Assembly: GCA_905182545.1 (NCBI GenBank)
Contig: CAJJBY010000006.1
Coordinates: forward strand, 124,001 to 188,000
Source: an uncultured Candidatus Puniceispirillum sp.
GTDB taxonomy: Bacteria > Pseudomonadota > Alphaproteobacteria > Puniceispirillales > Puniceispirillaceae
Length of the DNA: 64,000 nt
Direction of reading: 5' to 3'
Shown: positions 51,349-60,393 of the stretch, in pieces
Numbering within the stretch: position 1 is the first letter of the stretch
How the letters are laid out: each line of letters begins with the position of its first letter
Position numbers and translations under genes: made by a program
Notes under the pieces: model-generated
Seen by the model: only the letters and a program-made list of their open reading frames with translations
The model's database searches: none
What the model was told of the DNA's origin: nothing

Positions 51349-52092
51349 ATGAATATCAGCGATAATGAACCAGAAATTGTAAAGCCCGGTATTTTCGCGC
51401 GGTTGCGCGGGTGGTTCTTTACCGGCCTTCTTGTCACAGCACCGGTTTTATTGACCGTCTATATCACTTGGGCCGCGATTGAATTGATCGATGGTCAGGT
51501 GAATAAGCTTATTCCGGCTTTTTCAACCTGGAGCCTTGGCGATATTCCGGGAGCAGGGCTTGTTGTTGGCGGCGTGATGATCACGCTGATTGGCGCGATT
51601 GCTGCCGGTTTCTTGGGACGCTGGATTATCCGGCTTGGCGAGTCTTTGCTAAACCGCATGCCGGTGGTTCGCACGATCTATGGCGCCACAAAGCAGATTT
51701 TGGAAACCGTGATTTCCGCCCAGTCCGATGCGTTTCGCGAGGTCGTTCTTGTTGAATATCCGCGCTGCGGCTTGTGGGTTATCGGGTTTGTAACCGGCTC
51801 GACAAAGGGTGAGGTTGCCCGTTTGGTTCCGGGGTCAAATGTGAATGTGTTTATCCCGACAACGCCAAACCCAACATCAGGCTTTTTGCTGTTTTGTCCG
51901 GTGAAAGATATCATCCGTCTTGATATGACGAATGAAGAAGCGGTGAAGCTAGTTGTGTCGGGCGGTATTGTGTCGCCGCCAGATAGAGCGATCAATGCTG
52001 TTAAAGCCGCGAAAAAGCCGCTAGCGAAAAAAGCTGTCGCGAAAAAGTCCACCAAAAAGGCTGCCCAAAAGGCCACCAAAAAAGCGGGTTAA
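51349..52092 (+). CDS. DUF502 family membrane protein with a Lys/Ala-rich tail, 247 aa
   Basis: Two membrane helices (GWFFTGLLVTAPVLLTVYIT and GLVVGGVMITLIGAIAAGFL) then a soluble part with NRMPVVRTIYGATKQILETV, FREVVLVEYPRCGLWVIGF and VFIPTTPNPTSGFLLFCP, all typical of DUF502 (COG2928). Role unknown. The last about 30 residues are almost only Lys, Ala and Thr (KKAVAKKSTKKAAQKATKKA), a histone-H1-like tail that is not part of the domain and could bind nucleic acid or acidic lipid. ATG 51349 has a weak GGAATTGG before it. Convergent with recG. Confidence 0.85.
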   Translation: MNISDNEPEIVKPGIFARLRGWFFTGLLVTAPVLLTVYITWAAIELIDGQVNKLIPAFSTWSLGDIPGAGLVVGGVMITLIGAIAAGFLGRWIIRLGESLLNRMPVVRTIYGATKQILETVISAQSDAFREVVLVEYPRCGLWVIGFVTGSTKGEVARLVPGSNVNVFIPTTPNPTSGFLLFCPVKDIIRLDMTNEEAVKLVVSGGIVSPPDRAINAVKAAKKPLAKKAVAKKSTKKAAQKATKKAG

Positions 52093-52100
52093 GCGCAAAT

Positions 52101-54221
52101 CTAGCCAGATGCTAAAAATTTGACTGCACTATCGCGTTCAAACAGGCTTAGCAGCAAATTCATATGTTTTTGGTCATTCTGCTCTAATATCCGGCCAGCC
52201 TCGCTTCGGGCAAGGCTTAGCAGGTCGCGATGCGCCGCAAGGTCAGCAAGCACAAATTCGGGCATGCCTGATTGTCGCTGCCCCAAAAATTCACCCGGCC
52301 CGCGCAATTCCAAATCTTCTTCGGCAATGACAAAACCGTCATTCGTGTCGCGCATGACGCCAAGCCGTTTTGCCGCGGTTTCGCTTAATGCGCCGTGATA
52401 GACCAAAAGACAGCTGCTTTGCTGATCGCTACGGCCAACACGGCCGCGTAGCTGGTGCAATTGCGCAAGGCCAAACCGTTCGGCATGTTCGATAATGATA
52501 ATGCTGGCTTCAGGCACATCAACGCCAACTTCGACAACCGTTGTCGCGACCAGCAATTGCACCGTACCATCGCGGAATGCCTGCATCGCGCTATCGCGGT
52601 CACCAGCTTTCATTTTGCCATGCGCAAGTGCAACAGTGATAGCGGGAAGCGCGCGTGCCAAAGTGGCAAACCGGTCTTCGGCTGCGGCAATGTCCAGCTT
52701 GTCAGATTCTTCAACAAGCGGGCAAATCCAATAGGCGCGTTTTCCCTCGTCAAGCGCGCGGCCAAGGCTGGCTATAACATCGCCTAAACGATCACTTGGC
52801 AGCACGCGCGTGTCGATTGGCAACCGGCCAAGCGGTTTTTCGTCAAGGCGGGAATGATCAAGATCGCCATAGGCGGTCATGGCAAGGCTTCGCGGAATCG
52901 GCGTTGCAGTCATCACCATAACATCGACATGCGCTCCTTTTTCCCCAAGTAGTATCCGCTGTCGTACGCCAAACCGGTGCTGTTCGTCAACAACCGCCAA
53001 GCCGAGATCGTGAAAGGCAACAGTTTCCGATAATAGCGCATGCGTTCCAACTACGAGTGACAGGCTGCTATCGGCTAGTTTTTCAAGCGTGTCTTTCCGG
53101 CTTAGAACAGGCACGGTGGCGGTTCTGGTTTTTGCATTTGCCGTACCGCGCCCCTGGCCCAGCAAAAGGCCGATTTCGATATCAAGCGGGGCGAGCATCG
53201 CTTGGATGCTGGCATAATGCTGGCGCGCCAAAACCTCGGTTGGTGCCAAAAGCGCGGCCTGCGCCCCAGCTTCCATCGCATTTAGCATCGCACATAATGC
53301 GACAAGCGTTTTCCCCGAACCAACATCGCCTTGCAACATACGAAGCATGCGTTTTGGTTTGGCTTGATCGCTGGTAATTTCGTCAATGGCGCGGTTTTGT
53401 GCGCCGGTCATTTCATAGGGAAGGCTGGCGCGAAGCTTCCTGGTGATATGGCCATCGCCGCAATAGGCGCGGCCCGGTGTTGCCTCGGCGGCACTATGGC
53501 GCACCATGCGCATCGCTAGCTGGTTTGCCAGCAATTCGTCAAAGGCAAGACGTGCCCGCACCGGACTGGTCGGCAACAAGTCGGCTTCGTTTTGCGGGGC
53601 ATGAACGGCGCGCATCGCCGTGGCAAAATTGGGCCAGCCATGCTGTTGGACGATGGTGGGGGGGATCCATTCGGGTAAATCAGGGATGCGGGTCAAGGCA
53701 TCGGCAATAGTGCGGCGTAGAATTTTTGGCGTTAAGCCCGCTGTTAATGGGTAGATCGGTTCAAAAACTGGCATTTTACTGGCTTGTGACGGCGGTAAAA
53801 TATGATCGGGATGTGCCATTTGCACACGGCCTTGAAACAGCTCGACGCGGCCGCTGATAAGCCGGCGCTCGCCAATGGGCAATTGCTTGGCAACGTAATC
53901 ATCATGCGCATGGAAAAAAACCAGTTCCAGCGCGCCAGTTTCGTTTTCGCAAAACACCCGATAAGGACGGCGAATGCCACGCGGCGGGCGGTCATGTTTA
54001 ATCACAAGCAAATCAAAAGTGGCAATCGTGCCATCATCAACATTGGCAAGCGATGGGCGCTGGCTTCGGTCAATCAGGCCAATTGGCAAATGCCGCAAAA
54101 CATCAATGACATGCTGTCCAGCGCGCTTTTCCAGCACCGATGCCAGCTTGGCACCAACACCGGCAAGGCTGGTGGTCGACGCAAAAAGCTGAAATATCTC
54201 GGCGGGGCGCTTTGGATGCAC
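52101..54221 (-). CDS. recG: ATP-dependent DNA helicase RecG
   Basis: About 706 aa from GTG 54221, which has GGAG about 9 bases ahead; a TTG-started extension to 54287 is not supported. Wedge/OB domain in the first 250 residues (RRPYRVFCENETGALELVFF), then superfamily 2 helicase motifs: I GDVGSGKTLVAL, II DEQHRFGVRQRI, III MTATPIPRSLAM, V VEVGVDVPEASI, VI GRVGRSDQQSSCLL. It remodels stalled replication forks and Holliday junctions. Divergent to sdhE-mfd. Confidence 0.96.
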   Translation of the reverse strand: MHPKRPAEIFQLFASTTSLAGVGAKLASVLEKRAGQHVIDVLRHLPIGLIDRSQRPSLANVDDGTIATFDLLVIKHDRPPRGIRRPYRVFCENETGALELVFFHAHDDYVAKQLPIGERRLISGRVELFQGRVQMAHPDHILPPSQASKMPVFEPIYPLTAGLTPKILRRTIADALTRIPDLPEWIPPTIVQQHGWPNFATAMRAVHAPQNEADLLPTSPVRARLAFDELLANQLAMRMVRHSAAEATPGRAYCGDGHITRKLRASLPYEMTGAQNRAIDEITSDQAKPKRMLRMLQGDVGSGKTLVALCAMLNAMEAGAQAALLAPTEVLARQHYASIQAMLAPLDIEIGLLLGQGRGTANAKTRTATVPVLSRKDTLEKLADSSLSLVVGTHALLSETVAFHDLGLAVVDEQHRFGVRQRILLGEKGAHVDVMVMTATPIPRSLAMTAYGDLDHSRLDEKPLGRLPIDTRVLPSDRLGDVIASLGRALDEGKRAYWICPLVEESDKLDIAAAEDRFATLARALPAITVALAHGKMKAGDRDSAMQAFRDGTVQLLVATTVVEVGVDVPEASIIIIEHAERFGLAQLHQLRGRVGRSDQQSSCLLVYHGALSETAAKRLGVMRDTNDGFVIAEEDLELRGPGEFLGQRQSGMPEFVLADLAAHRDLLSLARSEAGRILEQNDQKHMNLLLSLFERDSAVKFLASG

Positions 54222-54429
54222 GATGCTTGTCTCCTTATCAGGTGGCAGCCGCTTAATGCCTGTCACCGACGAAATGATCGAACACAAGCACGCTTGTGTC
54301 TAGGCATTATCGCCCATATCTGTTATCTCATGCCAGCCGTTTTTTGCTGTCATTTGCCAGCCAGCCGGTTTTTGAAAAAGGCCAAGCCATGCATTTTCAA
54401 AAAAACTGGTTTTAAAAAGGAAGTTGTTT

Positions 54430-54717
54430 ATGTCGTCGCCAGCTGCACCACCCCCCATGCCTGAATTGTCAAACCGCGTTCGCCGTTTGATTTATCAAGC
54501 GAGCTATACCGGCATGAAGGAAACCGATCTTTTGCTTGGGCATTTTGCCAAAATGCATTTGCCGCATCTCAATGAGTCCGATCTAACCGATTTTGAGAAT
54601 TTGCTTGAGGCGGGTGATCCTGCGATCTATGCATGGGTAATGGGCAATGCGCCGCTGCCCGAGGTTTATGACACGCCTGTTTTTCATTTAATTAAAGAGT
54701 TCAAAAAAGAGCATTAA
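54430..54717 (+). CDS. sdhE: FAD assembly factor SdhE
   Basis: 95 aa, all-helical. RVRRLIYQASYTGMKETDLL contains the RGxxE-equivalent segment (here S-Y-T-G-M-K-E-T-D; the Arg of RG[MI]xE is replaced by Thr before Gly), followed by FENLLEAGDPAIYAWVMG, the family signature. It attaches FAD to succinate dehydrogenase. ATG 54430 follows AAGGAAG. Five bases before mfd; recG-sdhE-mfd is a conserved alphaproteobacterial order. Confidence 0.9.
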   Translation: MSSPAAPPPMPELSNRVRRLIYQASYTGMKETDLLLGHFAKMHLPHLNESDLTDFENLLEAGDPAIYAWVMGNAPLPEVYDTPVFHLIKEFKKEH

Positions 54718-54721
54718 ATAT

Positions 54722-57700
54722 ATGAAAAATATTAATAAAGTAAATTTAACAAATGATATTTGGGGCGCGCCTGACGGGGTGGCCTCTTTGGCGCTGTTGC
54801 AAATCGCTTTGGCCGGTAAATCTTTTATTTATGTGGCGCGTGATGATGTTCGTATGACGGCAATGGGCGACAGTCTGCGGCGGTTATCGCCCGATCTTCG
54901 CCTTCTTGAAATTCCAGCATGGGATTGTTTGCCGTTTGACCGGCTGTCGCCACAAGGCGGGCTTGTCGGACGCCGGATTGAAACGCTTGCCCAGCTTGCC
55001 AGTGATGCCGGAACACGGCCAAGCATTTTGCTGACAACTATTAATGCGATTTTGCAGCGCGTGCCGCCAAAAACCTATTTTACCGATAGCAGTCTGGTGA
55101 TTGTCGCGGGTCAGGCAACCAAGGATTTAACAAATGGGCAAACGCTTGGGCCTGCTGCCTTGGCTGATTATCTGGCTGGTCAGGCTTATTTGCGAACCGA
55201 TACGGTGCGGGAAACCGGTGAATTTGCGGTTCGGGGCGGCATTTTGGATGTGTTTCCGCCCGGACAAACAGCACCAGCACGGCTTGATTTCTTTGGTGAT
55301 GATGTTGAAACAATCCGCAGCTTTGATCCCGCTACCCAGCGTAGCATTGGCAAGCTTGAAAGCCTGATTTTGCGGCCAGTCGCCGAATTTATGATGAATG
55401 AGGCTACAATTGCGCAATTTCGCACCAGCTATCTGTCGCTATTTGGCGCAAAGGCCAGCCGTGATGCGCTTTATGAATCAGTGTCGGCAGGGCGAAGCCA
55501 TCCGGGAATTGAACATTGGTTACCGTTATTTCATGGAAATCTTGCCTATTTGACTGATTATTGTTCGGGTTGGCCAATTGTGCTGGATCACGAGGGCGAT
55601 GCCGCAATTGCGGCACGTTATGCGCAGATTCATGATTTCCATGAGGCGCGTCTGGCGCATGGAAGTGATGATACGGCAAGCCCGTACCGGCCACTGGCAC
55701 CGGAAAAGCTGTATTTATCGCAAGCTGAAACCGATCAATTATTCCAACAGGGCAGGGCTTGTCGCCTATTTGCCTTTGCCCCTATGCAGGATGGCACGCA
55801 AGATGGCGGGCAAGGTTCAGCCAAACCTGATCAACCTGTGGCGCAGGATGCTGGTGGGCGGGCGGCACTCCGGCTTGTCAAAGTTGAGGGCAATAGTGCG
55901 GTTCCCGAATTGGCTGCCTTTGTCACGGCCGAGCGTAGCGTCGCCAAACGCCCGATCATTGTTGCCTGTAGTTCGCCCGGGGCGGCAAGCCGACTATCCG
56001 ATCTGTTGGACGGGCATCTTGGCACGGGTGCCTTGCAACCGCTTGCCGCCATTGAAGATGCGGCCTCTGGCGGTTTCTATGTGATGCAATGGCCGCTTGA
56101 AACTGGGTTTCAAACCGATCATCTGGTGGTGGTCTCCGAGCCGGATATTTTTGGCCAGCGTTTATCACGGCCGCAATCAAAACGTGCCAAAGGTGATGAA
56201 TTTCTGCGCGAGGTCAGCGTTCTTGAGACAGGCGATCTGGTGGTTCATGCCGAACATGGGATTGGCCGCTATGAAGGGCTGATCATCATTAACAGCGCTG
56301 GTGGCGACCATGATTGTCTTCATCTTGTTTATTCTGGCGGCGATAAATTATATCTGCCGGTGGAAAATATCGAGCTGTTGTCGCGCTATGGCAGCGCGGG
56401 CGGTGAAGCCCAGCTTGACAAGCTAGGTGGTGTTGCGTGGCAGGCGCGTGTCGCCCGCATCAAAGGCCGCGTTCGGATTATGGCCGAACAACTTATCAAG
56501 ATTGCGGCGACGCGTTATCGTGCGTGCGCCGAACCTTTGATTGCCGAAGATGGCAGTTTTGGCGAATTTTGCGCTCGTTTCGCCTTTACCGAAACCGAAG
56601 ACCAGTTAAATGCGATCAATGATGTTGTTGATGATTTGGCTTCGGGCAAAGCCAGTGACCGCCTGATTTGTGGCGATGTTGGTTTTGGCAAAACTGAAGT
56701 GGCGTTGCGCGCGGCCTTTATTGCGGCAATGGCCGGTTATCAGGTGGCTTTGGTGGCACCAACAACATTGCTGGCACGCCAGCATGGCAAGGTCTTTGTC
56801 GAACGATTTGCCGGTTTTCCGGTCAAAATTGGCGTGTTGTCACGGATGACGTCAACAGCTGATGCTAAAATCATTCGTGAAAATATTGCCAGCGGCGAAG
56901 TTCAAATTGCCATTGGCACGCATGCGCTTTTGGCAAAATCAATCGCGTTTAATCATCTTGGTCTTTTGATCATTGATGAAGAACAGCATTTTGGCGTTGG
57001 CCAGAAGGAACGGCTAAAAGAGCTTCGCGGCGATATCCATGTGTTAACCCTGTCCGCAACGCCAATCCCGCGCACGCTGCAAATGGCGCTGTCAGGTGTT
57101 CGCAAAATGTCATTGATTGCAACTCCACCAGTAGACCGATTGGCGGTTCGCACCTTTGTGGGCCCATGGGATGGCGTTGTTCTTCGCGAGGCGATCCAGC
57201 GGGAAATGTTCCGTGGTGGGCAGGTGTTTGTGGTTTGTCCACGCATTGATGATATGCAGCGGGTTTATGACCGGATTACCAAGTTGGCCCCCGAAGCACG
57301 GGTGATTTCAGCGCATGGACGAATGCCAGCCAATGAGCTTGATCAGGTCATGACAAGATTTGCCGATGGTGAAGCTGATATTCTGCTATCGACCAATATT
57401 GTTGAATCGGGAATTGATATCCCGTCGGCCAATACGATGATTATTCACCGTGCTGATATGTTTGGCCTGTCGCAGCTTTACCAGCTTCGTGGTCGTGTTG
57501 GGCGGAGTCGCCAGCGTGCCTATGCCTATTTGACATCTGATCCGCAACGGCTGTTAAGCCCGCAGGCGCGCCGCCGTTTTGAGGTTATGCAAACGCTTGA
57601 TACGCTAGGTGCCGGATTTACACTTGCATCTTATGATATGGATATTCGTGGTGCGGGCAATCTCCTTGGCGATGAACAATCTGGCCATGTTCGTGAGGTC

Positions 57701-58237
57701 GGGGTAGAGCTTTATCAGGAGATGTTGCGACAAGCTGTTGATGCAGCCAAATCTGGGCGTGGCGGCGGAAGTGAAGATGATGCAAAACCGGCATGGACAC
57801 CGCAAATCAACCTTGGGCTGGAAATCCGTTTGCCTGAATCCTACGTGCCTGATCTAACTGTGCGGCTGTCGCTTTATCGCCGGATTGCCGATCTTGCTGA
57901 TCCGCAGGCAACCGATATATTGATTGCCGAGCTTGTTGACCGTTTTGGTGGTTTGCCCGATCCGGTCAAAAACCTATTTTCGGCGATCGAATTAAAACAA
58001 TTATGCCGTTTGGCAAATATTGAAAAAATTGATGCAGGGCCGAAAGGATTGTCATTGGCATTTCGCGACAATCATTTTGCACGTCCTGATGCGTTGATTG
58101 GCTGGATTGGCGGACAAGGTGGGCGGGTTCAGCTTCGTGCCGATCATCGTCTGGTGGTGGCAACGCCAATTCCAAAGCCTGAGATGCAGCCAGCGGCCTG
58201 CAAAACTGTCTTGCAAGACCTTGTCGCACTTCTATAG
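54722..58237 (+). CDS. mfd: transcription-repair coupling factor Mfd
   Basis: 1171 aa. UvrB-like N-terminal domains (PAWDCLPFDRLSPQGGLVGRR, GEFAVRGGILDVFPPG), RNA-polymerase-interacting domain (GDLVVHAEHGIGRYEGL), SF2 motor motifs GDVGFGKTEVALRA, DEEQHFGVGQKE, LSATPIPRTLQM, VESGIDIPSANT, GRVGRSRQRAYAYL, and a C-terminal TRCF domain (LGLEIRLPESYVPDLTVRLS). It removes stalled RNA polymerase at lesions and recruits UvrA. Frame unbroken over its length. Convergent with the FrnE-like gene. Confidence 0.97.
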   Translation: MKNINKVNLTNDIWGAPDGVASLALLQIALAGKSFIYVARDDVRMTAMGDSLRRLSPDLRLLEIPAWDCLPFDRLSPQGGLVGRRIETLAQLASDAGTRPSILLTTINAILQRVPPKTYFTDSSLVIVAGQATKDLTNGQTLGPAALADYLAGQAYLRTDTVRETGEFAVRGGILDVFPPGQTAPARLDFFGDDVETIRSFDPATQRSIGKLESLILRPVAEFMMNEATIAQFRTSYLSLFGAKASRDALYESVSAGRSHPGIEHWLPLFHGNLAYLTDYCSGWPIVLDHEGDAAIAARYAQIHDFHEARLAHGSDDTASPYRPLAPEKLYLSQAETDQLFQQGRACRLFAFAPMQDGTQDGGQGSAKPDQPVAQDAGGRAALRLVKVEGNSAVPELAAFVTAERSVAKRPIIVACSSPGAASRLSDLLDGHLGTGALQPLAAIEDAASGGFYVMQWPLETGFQTDHLVVVSEPDIFGQRLSRPQSKRAKGDEFLREVSVLETGDLVVHAEHGIGRYEGLIIINSAGGDHDCLHLVYSGGDKLYLPVENIELLSRYGSAGGEAQLDKLGGVAWQARVARIKGRVRIMAEQLIKIAATRYRACAEPLIAEDGSFGEFCARFAFTETEDQLNAINDVVDDLASGKASDRLICGDVGFGKTEVALRAAFIAAMAGYQVALVAPTTLLARQHGKVFVERFAGFPVKIGVLSRMTSTADAKIIRENIASGEVQIAIGTHALLAKSIAFNHLGLLIIDEEQHFGVGQKERLKELRGDIHVLTLSATPIPRTLQMALSGVRKMSLIATPPVDRLAVRTFVGPWDGVVLREAIQREMFRGGQVFVVCPRIDDMQRVYDRITKLAPEARVISAHGRMPANELDQVMTRFADGEADILLSTNIVESGIDIPSANTMIIHRADMFGLSQLYQLRGRVGRSRQRAYAYLTSDPQRLLSPQARRRFEVMQTLDTLGAGFTLASYDMDIRGAGNLLGDEQSGHVREVGVELYQEMLRQAVDAAKSGRGGGSEDDAKPAWTPQINLGLEIRLPESYVPDLTVRLSLYRRIADLADPQATDILIAELVDRFGGLPDPVKNLFSAIELKQLCRLANIEKIDAGPKGLSLAFRDNHFARPDALIGWIGGQGGRVQLRADHRLVVATPIPKPEMQPAACKTVLQDLVALL

Positions 58238-58281
58238 CGGCAGACGGATGAAAAATTCAGGCACTTACCTCCGATTAGGGC

Positions 58282-58911
58282 TTATTCTGCCGGTTTGGCA
58301 AGACAGCCATCAATAGCGGGGATTAGATGTTCGGGCATATGCGCGCCGGCAATGGCATATTGCCCCGCAAAAATCATAAAAGGAACGCCATCGACCCGAA
58401 GCTGGCGCGACATTTCGATATCATTGGCAATCTGCCGGTCAAGGGCTGGATCGGCAAGGCTGACCGGGTCAATGGTAAATCCCTGCTCATGGGCGATTTT
58501 GGCAAGTTCATCATCATCGCCAATATCGCGGCCATCAATGAAATAGGCTTTGAAAAACGCGTCACTTAAATCATGGCCTTTGGCAGCAGCGGCAAGCAGA
58601 TAGCGATGGGTTTTGCGACTATCAGGGGTGCGTTTGATTCCGTCAAAATTAAAAGCAATACCGCTTTCAAGACCGGCATCGGTGATACGACCATAAACGG
58701 CTTTGGCGGCATTGCCGAATTTGCCAATCAGATAGGCCTGACGATCCATGCCAGCCGAGGGCATTGTGGGATTAAGCAAAAAACACCGCCAGATATAGCG
58801 CGGAGTTACATGGGGGCGGGCGGCAAAGGCTGCATCAAGCCGCTTTTTGCCAATATAGCACCAAGGGCAAATGATATCGGCGTAGATTTCAACATCAACA
58901 TATTGCGTCAT
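58282..58911 (-). CDS. FrnE-like DsbA-family oxidoreductase, 209 aa
   Basis: Thioredoxin fold with a helical insert; no signal peptide, so cytosolic. The start VDVEIYADIICPWCYIGKKR holds a CPWC redox pair in its first helix. GVPFMIFAGQYAIAGAHMPE near the C-terminus has the cis-Pro of the fold. It belongs to the FrnE / 2-hydroxychromene-2-carboxylate isomerase-like branch. The CPWC pair favours a disulfide oxidoreductase over an isomerase. Substrate unknown. Confidence 0.85.
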   Translation of the reverse strand: MTQYVDVEIYADIICPWCYIGKKRLDAAFAARPHVTPRYIWRCFLLNPTMPSAGMDRQAYLIGKFGNAAKAVYGRITDAGLESGIAFNFDGIKRTPDSRKTHRYLLAAAAKGHDLSDAFFKAYFIDGRDIGDDDELAKIAHEQGFTIDPVSLADPALDRQIANDIEMSRQLRVDGVPFMIFAGQYAIAGAHMPEHLIPAIDGCLAKPAE

Positions 58912-59095
58912 GTGCCTTCATCCTAGCTGGTGATTTTGGCTTATCGAAACCTATTGTGATTGGCTTGGCAAGGCATGATTGCTAGGCCGTGCCAGCGCAG
59001 TTGATTTTGTCAACCGTCACAACCATAATAGACATGGCCATGTTAGATATGGCGCTTCGGTCTGGAATGTTATTTGGTTTTGATGATTTGGGATA

Positions 59096-59620
59096 ATGCA
59101 GATGCAGGAAAACGCCGCCTTTGAGGACTCGTCGGGAATGTCGCACGAAAAGATTAAGGAAGCGCGTGACGCGCTTTTGCAGCTTCGTACCCTTTATATT
59201 TCGGTGAATAGCCAGCAAGATAGTCCTGAAATGGGGGTGTCTCCCTTTATCCGGCGTGATGACGGTTTGTATATTTTTACCAGCCATCTCTCACAGCATG
59301 TTCGCGATTTGATGGCGCAGGGCGCGGCGACCTGTATGCTTTGTATCGATGAGGCCAAAAGCCAGAATATTTGGGCGCGTAACCGGTTAAAATTTGCTGT
59401 GGATGCGGTCGAAATTGCCCGCGACGATGCCAAATTCGGCGGGCTTTGTGATGATTTTTCTGCAGCGCATGGACCGACCATGGATTTGATCCGCAATTTT
59501 GGCGATTTTCATATGTTCCAGCTCGTGCCGCGTGATGGTGTTTTGGTGTTGGGTTTTGCCAAGGCCTTTACCGTTACGGGTTCTGATTTTACGATTGCCG
59601 CCCATATCAGCAAAGCCTGA
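59096..59620 (+). CDS. pyridoxamine 5'-phosphate oxidase-like (HugZ-type) split-barrel protein, 174 aa
   Basis: FMN-binding split-barrel family: LYISVNSQQDSPEMGVSPFI (beta strands 1-2), FTSHLSQHVRDLMAQGAATCML (the HugZ/PNPOx-like middle), then NRLKFAVDAVEIARDD and a C-terminal FGDFHMFQLVPRDGVLVLGF strand that is the HugZ-type ending. Family members oxidise pyridoxine phosphates or bind and break heme; the C-terminal form fits the heme-utilisation branch but the heme ligand is not identifiable. Starts at ATG 59096 or 59102. Four bases before the GST-like gene start, so one operon. Confidence 0.7.
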   Translation: MQMQENAAFEDSSGMSHEKIKEARDALLQLRTLYISVNSQQDSPEMGVSPFIRRDDGLYIFTSHLSQHVRDLMAQGAATCMLCIDEAKSQNIWARNRLKFAVDAVEIARDDAKFGGLCDDFSAAHGPTMDLIRNFGDFHMFQLVPRDGVLVLGFAKAFTVTGSDFTIAAHISKA

Positions 59621-59624
59621 CAAT

Positions 59625-60290
59625 ATGGCGCATTTTGACCAGCCCCCAATATTCTGGAGCTTTCGGCGTTGCCCCTATGCCATGCGGGCGCGGCTTGCGA
59701 TTGCGGCAAGTGGTCAAAACGTTCAATTGCGGGAAATTCTGCTTCGTGACAAGCCGGCCGAGTTTCTGGCCACATCGCCAAAAGGTACGGTGCCAGTCCT
59801 AAAGCTTGAAGATGGGCAGGTGATTGACGAAAGCCGCGATATCATGTTCTGGGCGCTTGGGCAGAATGATCCTGAAAACTGGCTTGCTGTTTGGCGACAA
59901 AATCCGGCTTCGGCCGTGGCCTTTCTGGATCGGCTGGATGGCGCGTTTAAGCATGATCTTGACCGGTATAAATATGCCACCCGTTATGATCGTGACGCCG
60001 GTTCGGCTCATCGAGATGGGGGTGCCGCATTTTTGACTGAGCTTGATCAAGATTTACAGCAAACAGGCGCATTATTGGGGCCACAGCTTGGCCTGTTGGA
60101 TTTTGCTAGCATGCCTTTTGTGCGCCAGTTCCGCATTGCCGATCCTGACTGGTTTGACGATCAATCCTGGCCGCATCTTCATGCATGGCTTGGCGGCTTT
60201 CTTGACTCGGCCAGGTTCCAGCTGGTGATGCAAAAATATCCACAATGGAGTCTTGATGGACAATCAATTGCCTTTCCCCCAAAGCCCTAG
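59625..60290 (+). CDS. glutathione S-transferase-like protein, 221 aa
   Basis: N-terminal thioredoxin-like domain with FWSFRRCPYAMRARLAIAAS: the CPYA motif resembles a glutaredoxin-type active site, as in beta- and omega-class GSTs. SPKGTVPVLKLEDGQVIDESRDIM holds the cis-Pro and the glutathione gamma-Glu-binding Glu-Ser pair. A short helical C-terminal domain follows. Probably a thiol transferase or reductase acting on glutathione mixed disulfides. ATG 59625, 4 bases after the upstream gene; earlier codons lie within that gene. Confidence 0.8.
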   Translation: MAHFDQPPIFWSFRRCPYAMRARLAIAASGQNVQLREILLRDKPAEFLATSPKGTVPVLKLEDGQVIDESRDIMFWALGQNDPENWLAVWRQNPASAVAFLDRLDGAFKHDLDRYKYATRYDRDAGSAHRDGGAAFLTELDQDLQQTGALLGPQLGLLDFASMPFVRQFRIADPDWFDDQSWPHLHAWLGGFLDSARFQLVMQKYPQWSLDGQSIAFPPKP

Positions 60291-60393
60291 ATGGTTTTGC
60301 TGGTTTTAATGCCAAAATTTGAACAGATTTATCAATTGTCATGAAACCGTAGCATCAATTGGCGATTATGCCTTTTAAACCAGCGAGCCCATG

